A stretch of 64,000 nt of DNA from Enoplolaimus lenunculus (Eukaryota; Nematoda; Enoplea; Enoplida; Thoracostomopsidae): assembly GCA_030248215.1 (NCBI GenBank), contig JASANG010001365.1:1-64000 (forward strand), written 5' to 3'. Shown in pieces: positions 55,250-64,000 of this stretch (position 1 is the first letter of the stretch; each line of letters opens with the position of its first letter). Both the position numbers and the translations under genes were made by a program. The notes under the pieces are model-generated. The model had not been told where the DNA came from, ran no database searches, and saw only the letters and a program-made list of their open reading frames with translations.

Positions 55250-55416
55250 CGAGTCTGGAATAGAGTAAGCTTAAGCTTTAGACGAATTGGTTTTACTTAG
55301 CTTAGGTTTAAGGATTCAGGCTTTATAAGCTCATTCTTACAATTAAGCTTAGACTTAGGATTAGGCTTAGAAATATGCTCTATACTACTATTCCGCCCCT
55401 GTTCTTTACATTAGCC
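55250..55416. mobile_element. HT-A MITE, left end missing
   Basis: GAGTCTGGAATAGAGTAAGC to CCTGTTCTTTACATTAGCC. Confidence 0.75.
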
Positions 55417-55697
55417 AGCAAAGCTTAGGCACATGTTTTTGCAAAAGCTTAAGCTAGTACGTAGGGTTAGATGAACATTTAACGAAATCTAAGCATAACA
55501 TTAAGCCTGAGCCTTTGTGGGGATGCGTACAACACCAGATCAAAAATTTGACCTTCGAGTAAATATCCAATTTTTGAAACATCGATGTATTAGCTTATAC
55601 GCTTAAATGATTAAAATTTCGAAACATCAAAGAGTATCCTACACAACCGGAAACTCTTTAACCGAAGTGCAATGACACCGCAACAGTTGCAAATGTT

Positions 55698-55936
55698 ATG
55701 CAAATTCCACAATATCATGCGTACACCAGGTGACTTTTGTGGTGGATAGTGTGATGAACGCTGAAGCTTTATTAACTTTGTGTGTTGCATACTGAAGTTT
55801 TTTGACTTCAGCGTGCAGTGCACTGAAGTTTTTATGGCATCAGTGTGTTACACACTGAAGTATTTTGGCTTCAATGTCCGTCACACTGCCAAGTCAAAAG
55901 TCACCTGGTGTACGCATAATATTGTCGAATTTGCAT
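55698..55936. mobile_element. M12 palindromic MITE
   Basis: ATGCAAATTCCACAATATCA and GCGTACACCAGGTGAC at the left return inverted at 55897-55936. Interior repeats ACACTGAAGT. Confidence 0.88.
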
Positions 55937-56240
55937 TTAATAACTCAACTGTTCACCTGGAGAGTTACAATTAATGATTTGCGTGTTTTTGCCATTCTTG
56001 CGTTTGGCGGATTTTTTTGTTCTGCCGAACTCAGGATTTTAAAGCTGTCTTATTTGAATTTTTGAGCGAAAACGACGGAAATGTTGCTTGGAATCAGCAT
56101 AATTCAAAATTTGAACAATGGGAAATTTAGTATATTTCGCTGTCACCGGTTGCATTGAACTCATTTGTTTACAAGGGTCGTGAGTTTCTGTGGCAAACTT
56201 TGCATAAATTTCGCATAAACTTTTATTGCGAAATTGGAAA

Positions 56241-56364
56241 AATGCAAAGAACAGGGACGAAACAGTATTATAAGCTTATTGGCTAAGCCTAAATCCTAAA
56301 CCAAACAAAAAAAATCAGTCTAAAGCCTAAGCTTATTCTAATTCTAGTCCCACAGAAAAACGTT
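56241..56364. mobile_element. HT-A MITE, right end missing
   Basis: ATGCAAAGAACAGGGACGAA to CCCACAGAAAAACGTT. Confidence 0.65.
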
Positions 56365-57850
56365 GTGTATTGTCGAATGACTTTTATCAAAAAATGTCTG
56401 TTTCAAAGACGGTGTAAGAATTATGAATATTTTTTGAAAGTTTTATTTTACATTCCGTTCAATGCTGATCATGAAATGGGGCCCTCAAATGGGTTTAGTC
56501 TGAAACAGACGGTAAAATTAATGTCGATTTTGATTTACGGGATAGATTTTTATTAAAATCTCATTGGCTGTTGTTTTGTTTTCGCAAAGATGTCAGAGTG
56601 GCCGTTTGAGTTCACAAATATTTGTTCGTAATAACGCTTTCGTTGGAGTCGGGGTAATGTTGTAAACCGACCGCTCAAAACGGTTCAGGTGGGACATTCA
56701 AACTAATAATTTGAAACACTTAATCTTAAACGTGCGTTTGTATATCGGAAGGACAATAAGCCGAGCTATAGCTGACTTGTACCAGGGTACCAGAATGACC
56801 AATGTTTGGTTTCTTGAATAAACTGACTAACTAGCATAGTCCAGTAACAGAAGGGACGAGGTTGCTCAGATCTCTTAGAAAATTTGCGTCACCCCTAGAA
56901 AAATTTAACACCCACTTGTAAGACGATAGAACTCCCGACACGCCACTTCTAAAATGGGTTTATATGCACGAGTCTTGCGTACCGAGCCTGCGGATCAAGT
57001 CAAGTTTTCCATTCTTCAACTATGGGGCAACTTTAATTGTTACCTTAAAGAGGAATATAGCTTGATGCTACTCGAGAAAATTTAGTATTTTTTGTTGGAG
57101 TTTTTTATAGCGATCTGTGCCAACATGTATGCTCATACCAATTTCCGTCCTGCAAATAAATTTAAATTTTAGCTTAGCACCATTGCACAGCCTAACACTC
57201 TTTGAGCACTAAACATCAGCAGAGAGTTAAAAACTTGAGTTTATACCCTTAGGAAAAACTATACTGGATGTATTAGGGAAATTTAACTTCATCCGAGTTG
57301 GCTACTGGCCTAAACCAGCATTAAAAAACTATGGAGCCTGGAAAAACTTGCACGTGGTGTGTTAAAATTTTTTAAAGAATAAACCTGGTGTGGGTTATAT
57401 TTTAACGTTGTGTTAAGTTTGTTTCTTATTTTCATTCGTTGACAGCCATGCCGTGCGGAAGAACTGTTCGGTGCATTTGAGGTACAGTTAAGGCACGCTG
57501 GCGTGCGTTAACCGTTCTTCAAGTGTGCCGACCAGTTTTGCCGAAAGGCACGGTGGTTGTAGCACGGCTTTTAACTATGTGAGCCGTGGTACAATTAATA
57601 GTAAACTGTTTCATACATATTTTATTTATCAGAAATAATGCATACAATTGCAGCTGGTTCTGGTGATTTGAATGCGCTGCAGTATATTACGCACAAAAAA
57701 CAATAGCGTTTAATGTTTGCAACACAATATTCGTGCAAGTATCAATGCGATGATGCCTAGCTGGACACGATTTACATTCCTAATAACTACACCGGTCCAT
57801 TTGTGAATATTAATATCATCGCTTATTGAGTGTTAGCTGCAATTTGCAAT
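56365..57850. other. Intergenic region downstream of the neuropeptide gene
   Basis: Degenerate M6-like stretches at about 56850-56990 and 57260-57315, and a GC-richer imperfect hairpin at about 57450-57590 (GTGCGGAAGAACTGTTCGG and its partner). No gene seen. Confidence 0.4.
57621..57626 (-). terminator. Candidate poly(A) signal for the neuropeptide gene
   Basis: AATAAA on the minus strand about 225 bp past the stop at 57851; no MITE lies between. Confidence 0.45.
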
Positions 57851-58146
57851 TTAGCGTCGTCCGTAGCGCATAAACTCATTTTTGCGTTTTCCGTATCGCA
57901 TAAATTCATTTTTGCGTTTTCCGTATCGCATGAATTCGTTCTTTCGCTTTCCGTATCGCATAAACTCATTTTTGCGTTTTCCGTATCGCATAAATTCATT
58001 CTTGCGTTTTCCGTATCGCATAAATTCGTTTTTACGCTTTCCATATCGCATAAATTCGTTTTTGCGTTTTCCGTATCGCATAAATTCGTTCTTGCGTTTT
58101 CCATATCGCATAAATTCATTTTTTCGCTTTTCTGGTTGGTCACCAA
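57851..58146 (-). CDS. Neuropeptide exon 2: nine tandem KNEFMRYG(K/R)R units
   Basis: Acceptor TTCTGTTGCAG above 58146 with a good branch-point match (TTAACTGAT). Frame: split Val, GDQPE, KR, then nine 10-codon units and TAA. Codons vary (AAA/AAG, CGC/CGA/CGT, AAT/AAC, GAA/GAG, TTT/TTC, TAC/TAT) without changing one residue, whereas other open frames over the same DNA change residues from unit to unit. Confidence 0.95.
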
Positions 58147-61100
58147 CTGCAACAGAACATTTAAATCAGTTAAGCCGTATTTTTCATGCGAGAACTTGCA
58201 GCTACAAATTGCACGCAAAACATGCATTTTTCATCAGCCAATTAAGAAATCGGCTGCAATAAATTCAGAGAACTTGCATGGGTATTCACACATGTAAACT
58301 AAATTCCAAGCTATGATTTTTAATAAATTATTTGCAGGTGCAAGTTTTTCGAACGCGATTTTGGACAAAACTTGCAAGTGTAGGGATACCACTGGATTCA
58401 TGAATCCGCTAAGTGGGAATATTTTGGTGAGAAAACTCGAGGGGCGCTGGATTATGCGCACGGAGTTCTAAATCCGCTGGGTTATGGATTTTATAGGCCG
58501 TAGCGGGATGTTCGCCTGGGTGATCCAAGTATGTGACGCCCGGGTGCAGCATCTCGTGGGCGTGAAGTACGGTGGTTACGAAATTTAAGACCTAAGGCCT
58601 TGAGGGGGAGCGCATGCGGTCGGGATGGACAGGAAGAGTTGATGCGAGTTGAGCTGGATAGTTTTTGGGCCTAGCGTGGTCTCTGCTGATCTTTGCTGAT
58701 TTGGATGGTGCTGAAAAATGGGGTGAAAACATGAATCTTTGGATATTCGAATTTTAGGTTGGAAATAGGTAGCCTGGATGGTTTTGACTTTTTAAGTGTC
58801 TCGGTACGCTTCTGATATTTGTTTATCTGATGTGAATAACCTTTATTTTCAATATTGAGCGGCTTATTTGTGTTGGATGAACTTTCTAGAACGTTGTTTT
58901 GAAGATTTTATAAAGGTTGAGTTTAAATTTGGCGCTTAAATTTATGTAATGCATTTGGTAATCATTTTTGGATTGGAGGTGAGTATTTGTGTTTGGTTTC
59001 TATTTTCAATATGAATTTGGTGGTGGTTTTCATCGAATTTGATTTTTCGAGACTTTAATCGTTCAGAATGGTCGAAATATATATTCGATTTCTAGCTAGT
59101 GGTTTTGCATCTTACCGATGCGAATATGGCGTTTGTGTGTGATAAACGTTCTAGGGAGAATTTTTCTTTGATTTAAAAATTGTTTGTGTTAATGTGAATG
59201 TAGTCACGGTGTTCGGCTGTAGGAACTAAAAATTGTATTTGTGTACTGGAGTTAACGGTGAAAATCTGACTGCAATGAGTATTACCATGAGTGGTTTTAG
59301 GTAGGCACTCGCACCGGGTGGGCCGGTACGAGTAAGTTACGGGCTTCCCTGGTGCGGGTTGCCTGAAACTTTTCTATCTAGGAGGCGAAATAAGGTTATC
59401 GTTATCTGTGAAAATCCTTCGGTTGCAAAGCTGAGGCGGGTTAGACTCCGGTTGAGCGAGTCCGACTCAACCGAAGTTTTTAACCCAATTGCATTCAGGA
59501 TTATCAGTAACATCCATTAATACCTCAAATCAATATTTTATTTGATAAATTGCAATTGCAACAAAGCCAAGCATGGAAGCGAAAGAATCGGCCGATGAAC
59601 CAAAAACACCGCCACGAGCTGAAACATCCGCTAAAGATGCAGATTCAATTCCTGTGTCCCCTAGGACAGCCAAACGTCTGAATCCGCTAGCGGCAGAGTT
59701 TACGCCGGCAACACCCGAAGCCGGCCGGTGGGCAGAAGTTCCGCCGGCTCGCGCTGATGTTGATGCTTGGAGAGCGGAGCACGAAGAAGCTGTGACACAG
59801 GTAAAGCACTAGGCTGGGAAATAGGTTCAGGCTTCGGTTCAAACCAAACTATATGCTACAAAGTTGTCATTCATTATGCATAATACGTCTTTCTACTTTA
59901 CATAATAAATTGATGGTGTCCATTTTATAAGGTATCTAGATTCACGATTTTCGGGGAGGCTGTCCCTAAACTTTGTTTCAGTCGTGACGTGAGATTGCTG
60001 TTTTCCCCTGTGTTATTGTTTGTAATGTCATTGAGCTGCAGCTATTCCCGCTGGACGGGATGTTTTTGTTGAATCGATCCCGGTGGAGTTCGACCATGGC
60101 GAACGAAACCGGGTAGATGTTGTTATTCTAAATAGGATCTAGGAATTCCGTTCTTTGTAAATATCACCCTATCTTCTTGATATCGTGTCTATTTCTCTTG
60201 AGCCCCGGAGTATTTTTCCGCGGTTATGCATAATAAAAATTGCTACAGTCCTATAGTGGACGGTGCGGGTCCCCCGTTTTCTTTTTCATTTTTGACCAAC
60301 ACGTTTTTACCAAGAATTTATTTTTCCCCGCACTCCGAATTTTGCTGCCCACCGGATGGTTATGGCAACGGTCCGCCACGGTGGTCAGAAGTTTTAACCA
60401 GGGACTGGAATGCGCTAGGATACGAGTCTCCTTGTCCCGAATCCTTGCGTTATTTGGCCGTTATTTTGCGAAGGATGTTGCAGCCGGCTGTATAGCCGTC
60501 TGTAAGTTTTACTCGTAGCGTAACTCTGGATGCGATGGGATTGGCTGCGCTAGCAGTGCGAGCGCAGTGCGAGTCTGGGTCGGATGCCCCATCCCGGACA
60601 CCGATGAGCGGAGTAGCATAACTAGACACCGTAGCCACTTTACGATCAAATCATAAGGGGTTCCCACCAAGGATGGGTGGCAAGGACTGTCGATCCGGGG
60701 TAACCAACCTTATTGCAAGTGTAAGTTGCAGCTGTAAGTTGTCGCAGCAAAAACTTGTACGTGTGAATAGGGCTTTATTGTATGCGCTGATAACGTATAT
60801 TGTGTCGGAAATTTTCAATTTTCCTAAGGCCATTCAAGCTATGAGAGTTTGTTACAAAAGCTACATTTAGTTACATATTTTAATTTCAAAAACGTAAAAG
60901 TATATATTGTAAATATTATTTCAAAATATCTCGAAACACGCACAGCATTAATTTCAGGTCTTGTTAGTACCATTGAATTAGCCTCGATTGGCAAAATGGT
61001 GCCCCAACGTCCGTCAAAAATGAATATCAATTTTGAAGTTACCTCCTTTTGGCTAATACTTTTCCGAACTACGAACCTGTTTTAAACTGAGAGCTTTCAT

Positions 61101-63905
61101 ATCGTAATGCTAAACCTAAATACAAATATGCATAAGCAAATGTTAGCATAGCTAACATTAAAGGACTGTAAATATTAAATTGTCTTGTATTCAAGCAATA
61201 TTGTCTTAAATTGAAGACAATTATGTCTTGATACAGACTCCAAACTTATATCTCTTGAATACAAGACTTAATTCTTTAATTTTTTAGAAATATTGCTCCA
61301 AACTTTTACACACTTAAATGTCTTAAATTTAAGACTTTGTTTTATGAACGATTAAGAAATGTATCTCTGAAATAAAAGACAGAAATTTGTCATGGAAACC
61401 GACTCCAAAATTGGGGGCTAAAGCTCAACCCATTTGCAACCTAAGATACGTTCAAGAGGTAAGGGAGGGGCAAACATAGGAATGAGGATTCTCGGGGGAT
61501 CACGGTAGGGAAATTTGAGGTGCTTTTTTGCTGAAACTAATACCTAAGCCCCAATTTTTTCTATAAAAATCTACAGCAAATTTCTATCTAAAGATAGCTA
61601 CGCCATAAACCAGGAAAAATACTACAAGACCAGATATTCAAGAAAACCACATTGTAAAACGTATCCCCCTAGAAATTTCACTCATTTTAAAACAGACAGC
61701 CTACAAGCCGTCTCAATAATCATAGAAATACGTTTTGTTTTGTTTAGCAAATAGGGTGTGTCACCCAAATATATTGTGCTAAGTTAATACACGAATGCTT
61801 AGGCTACTCAGAGATAAAAAATTTTACATGATGGGAACAAACCCACGCTAAGAGTACGCAAAACACTTAAGTCTTTATTTGCTGCATGCGTTTGCGTCAT
61901 CCGAATCCGCTGATTAGTCAGTCTCGATACGCCTCTGGTTATGTGCTGGGTCAGCTGACCAGATTTAGCTGTCTGATGCATCGGACTCGGTATGCAACTT
62001 GACTATCAGTTAGCTGATGTTTTTCAAATGCAACATTTGTACCTACAGTGTGATTCCGTGTATTGCACGCCTCTGTACGCAGTGAATCGGCCTAAACTTG
62101 ACTTGGTTACATTTGTCGGTGAATACGTCAGCGCTAAAATTCTTGACAGGCGGCATTCAGCCTTTGCTAGGCAGCGCTAAGCTTGCTCGCCTGAATCAGG
62201 CGGATTGAGTAGAGGTTGGCCAATTCGCTGCGGTGCGTAGGTATGATGCGGTTGTATCGGAGTGTACGTAGTCACGGAAGGTCTATGGTTGCGGCACCAC
62301 TGGGACTAGCAATACTCGATTGAATTTCACAGCTTCGATCTATTTACATTGCACTCGATGATATATTGTCTGCCAGGAATGTTGGTGCTTGATCTGGCTT
62401 ACTTCCTTTTTCCGGCGTCTTACAAAGCCGTTATCGTTTCATGATATTCAACACTTAATACCCACAAAAGCAGTTGCAGAAACAACACTATTCGTTCAGA
62501 AAGCTTATGGCCAATGTATACATCAGGACCGTAAGCTTAACCCTTTCTCACATGAATATTTTCTATTTCTCCTGAGACCTACTTTTATGCTAGGATTCGA
62601 ACTCCAGTGACTGGAGTGGGAGGCGTATACCATCACCACTCACAGCTATAGGAGCTTGACGCTCGATCCCGAGAGGGCTCTCACGTCTTGTGGTGATTGA
62701 GTACAATGTATATGTGTTGCAATTGTTAAACACGGTGCGATATATATTATTTAACGTATATACACTGCGCTGAGTTGCCTACAAGCAACTCAATGTGAGA
62801 AGGGGTTAAAGACGACTATCATTTGATGATAGAGACAAAACTATAGACTAACAATAATCATTTGAAACTGATAACAGATGTTAACAAACCTTAGTGCTTT
62901 TGACACTTTGGCCAATGTAACTTTTAGGACCGTTACCGATTTGTCGAATTATTGCAATAGAGTAGGATTAGATTTTAGGCAAAATTTTTCTTTAGCTTAC
63001 GCTTAAGCTAAGGAATACGCTTAATGCAGAATTACCAGAGTGTAACCAAATATCCGTTTCCGGTAAACATTGGTGTCCGTTTCCAAAACAATCGAATTTC
63101 GTTTAGTTATTTATTAATTAGCTATAAACAACGTATAAAAATGGTGTTGTTTTTCAGTACAGATATGCGACAGTTGTTTGAAATAAGCTAAAAAAATTAC
63201 AAAATTCAGCCAAAATGTTATAAATTTCAGCGTATCCGACGTTTTTTATTTGAAATTTTAGAAAACTCAGCTGCACGCCTCAATTTCGTTGGCAGAAAAA
63301 TAAAACATCTTTGAAACTTTTATGATTCAATATCTGGCCCGTCAGCTGTCTAAACGCTAAAAAACAATATTAAGCTTAATGCTAATCGTAAGCCCAGTAT
63401 TAGGCAAAAAAGTGTCAAGTCGACTAGTTGCCGAGCGACGAATTGTTGTGACAGAAAAATAAAACATCTTTGAAACTTTTATGCTTCAATATCTGGCCCG
63501 TCAGCTGTACAAACCTAAAAAAACAATCTTAAGTCTAATGCTAATCGTAAGCCTAGGATTAGGCTAAAAAGCTGTCAAGTCGACGAGTTGCCGAGCGACG
63601 AATTGTTGTGACACAATACAAACGTTAGCCATCATACTGCGACAAGACTAACCAAGATCATTTATCTTAACAGCAGTGTCTACAGCATCCTGATCGTTGC
63701 TTGTAATCGCATACAATTCGCACAATTCAGCGAGATCACCGTCATTTGCAATTAACGCTGGTTGCGCACAAATTGCATTTGCATCATCAATTGGTGCACT
63801 TTCTGCAATTTGCAAGCTGCAAACACCAATGAAGACAATAACTAAAATCAATGCGATACCTGAGCCATGCAGTGTTCTTAGCATTAATTTAGATGAATTG
63901 CACAT
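57851..63905 (-). CDS. FMRYamide-type neuropeptide precursor, gene-level entry
   Basis: Two minus-strand exons, 63905-63653 and 58146-57851, join in frame to 182 residues. Exon 1 gives a signal peptide (hydrophobic core [14 protein letters not shown]) and an acidic spacer. Exon 2 gives GDQPEKR, then eight copies of [10 protein letters not shown] and a ninth ending [10 protein letters not shown] followed at once by the stop. This is the plan of an amidated peptide precursor: KR/RR for prohormone convertase cleavage and Gly as amide donor, predicting nine copies of KNEFMRY-amide (or NEFMRY-amide if the tribasic KRK is fully trimmed). The C-terminus resembles FMRFamide with Tyr for the last Phe. 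All differences among the units are silent. The 5.5-kb intron holds MITEs and a 2.3-kb insertion. Additional phase-matched exons are possible. The receptor would probably be a G-protein-coupled receptor (inference). Confidence 0.9.
57861..58130 (-). repeat. 30-bp tandem repeat, nine units
   Basis: Exactly 30-bp periodicity, the DNA form of the neuropeptide units. It leaves several frames open on both strands; those are shadows. Confidence 0.97.
58383..60712. mobile_element. 2.3-kb GC-richer insertion of unknown class, with target duplication
   Basis: It splits an M4 MITE: TTGCAAGTGTA at 58372-58382 recurs at 60713-60723, and the M4 sequence continues across the junction as in the uninterrupted copy at 20888-21139. 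So the insertion boundary is clear, with a duplication of up to 11 bp. Terminal similarity is weak (TAGGG against TAAGG if the duplication is 9 bp). It contains the PAM2-like exon at 59573 and a second open frame near 60226-60495 of doubtful coding value. No transposase, reverse transcriptase or poly(A) tail seen. Confidence 0.75.
59573..59801 (+). CDS. Candidate exon with a PAM2-like motif, inside a 2.3-kb insertion
   Basis: Starts [19 protein letters not shown] and ends EEAVTQ before a GTAAAG donor. [14 protein letters not shown] matches the PAM2 pattern (LN..A.EF.P) by which proteins bind the MLLE domain of poly(A)-binding protein. Pro/Ala/Glu-rich and GC-richer than its surroundings. It lies within the insertion 58383-60712, so it may be part of a mobile element or a host exon carried by one. 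No following exon identified. Confidence 0.4.
60777..61164. other. Neuropeptide intron segment
   Basis: AT-rich; nothing recognised. Confidence 0.4.
61165..61460. mobile_element. M10 partial copy
   Basis: AAATTGTCTTGTATTCAAGC start, then AAGACAATTATGTCTTG motifs and CTAAGATACGTTCAAGAGG. Confidence 0.6.
61461..62508. other. Neuropeptide intron segment
   Basis: A GC-richer stretch at about 61880-62330 without a supported gene. Confidence 0.4.
62537..62809 (-). mobile_element. PB element 5, complete, TTAA on both sides
   Basis: 265 bp, 13-14 bp inverted ends, same tRNA-like interior on the minus strand (B box rc at 62592-62604). Inserted beside a remnant of an HT-B left end (62509-62533). Confidence 0.85.
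62910..63025. mobile_element. HT-C MITE, right end eroded
   Basis: GGCCAATGTAACTTTTAGGA left; GGAATACGCTTAATGCAG right. Confidence 0.65.
63290..63614. repeat. 159-bp tandem duplication
   Basis: AAAACATCTTTGAAACTTTT at 63302 recurs at 63461; a third partial unit (GTTGCCGAGCGACGAATTGT) ends at 63610. Sits just inside the neuropeptide intron, beside exon 1. Confidence 0.9.
63653..63905 (-). CDS. Neuropeptide exon 1: signal peptide and acidic spacer
   Basis: Starts [16 protein letters not shown] (a second Met at residue 8 is also possible), hydrophobic core residues 17-29, likely cleavage near AESA|PIDD. The spacer is acidic and contains two cysteines. The exon ends GAT CTT G then a GTTAGT donor (phase 1), which joins the TT of exon 2 to make Val. 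Read without splicing it would stop two codons later. Confidence 0.82.
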
Positions 63906-64000
63906 ATTTTTGTTATAGCGCTATACTTATGGTCTATTTTGTTACGATTCGTTATATTGCGCTAAAAATGAACGTATGCATAAATACATAGCTACATTTA

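Larger units (their letters stand above)
58169..60776. mobile_element. M4 MITE split by the 2.3-kb insertion
   Basis: Left part 58169-58382 starts TTAAGCCGTATTTTTCATGC; right part 60713-60776 ends GTACGTGTGAATAGGGCTTT. Lies in the neuropeptide intron. Confidence 0.85.

Noticed and set aside
57830-58297. Other long open frames over the 30-bp repeat (plus-strand frames at 57830 and 57882, minus-strand frame at 57823)
   Set aside because: Shadows of the neuropeptide array: residues change between units (Leu/Phe/Val, Ile/Met, Asp-Thr/Asp-Met) in these frames but never in the FMRYG frame.
60226-60518. Two overlapping plus-strand frames ([13 protein letters not shown]...) in the 2.3-kb insertion
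   Set aside because: GC-richer DNA keeps frames open by chance; no motif, and two competing frames cover the same bases. Kept only as a note under the insertion.
63697-63918. Plus-strand frame opposite the signal-peptide exon
   Set aside because: Shadow; the minus strand gives a signal peptide, a donor in phase and a complete precursor.
1-64000. LTR retroelement, Polinton, integrated virus or CRISPR array
   Set aside because: I found no long direct terminal repeats, no polymerase, integrase or capsid-like frame, and no spacer-repeat array.

Overview
The window looks like AT-rich nuclear DNA of an invertebrate animal. Genes are split by introns of up to about 7 kb, the protein families are animal ones (stomatin, an ERG/FLI-type ETS factor, a sigma-class GST, an amidated neuropeptide precursor), and almost all remaining sequence is short non-autonomous DNA transposons (MITEs). 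I cannot place the species. I saw no rRNA, CRISPR array, bacterial operon, LTR element or Polinton.

Genes in order: (1) a stomatin gene on the + strand, five certain coding exons between 7004 and 12449 plus a possible first exon at 194-204, about 293 residues; (2) an ERG/FLI-like ETS factor on the - strand, exons 31123-30577, 23530-23405 and 19594-18198, joining in frame to 689 residues with no pointed domain that I could find; (3) a sigma-class GST on the - strand, five exons from 53873 to 46841, 232 residues; (4) on the - strand, a two-exon neuropeptide precursor: a signal-peptide exon (63905-63653) and an exon with nine tandem copies of [10 protein letters not shown] (58146-57851), 182 residues in all. 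Gene 4 is the standout: every base difference among its nine repeat units is silent in the peptide frame.

Weaker coding candidates are a pair of related short reading frames sharing a CxCWG block (2689-2898 and 5432-5692), a PAM2-like exon (59573-59801) inside a 2.3-kb insertion, and an unassigned frame at 37735-37935.

The repeats fall into about 18 families, named here HT-A/B/C, M2-M10, M12-M16, PB and three hAT-like singletons. HT elements (about 35 copies) share GGCC-type ends, make 8-bp target duplications and carry a degenerate TTAGGC core. PB elements are flanked by TTAA and contain a tRNA-like pol III promoter. Several insertions are nested, which lets target duplications and relative ages be read. 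MITEs start 10 to 20 bp beyond the stop codons of three of the four genes. The four genes share no evident pathway; what they share is heavy MITE invasion of introns and 3' ends.
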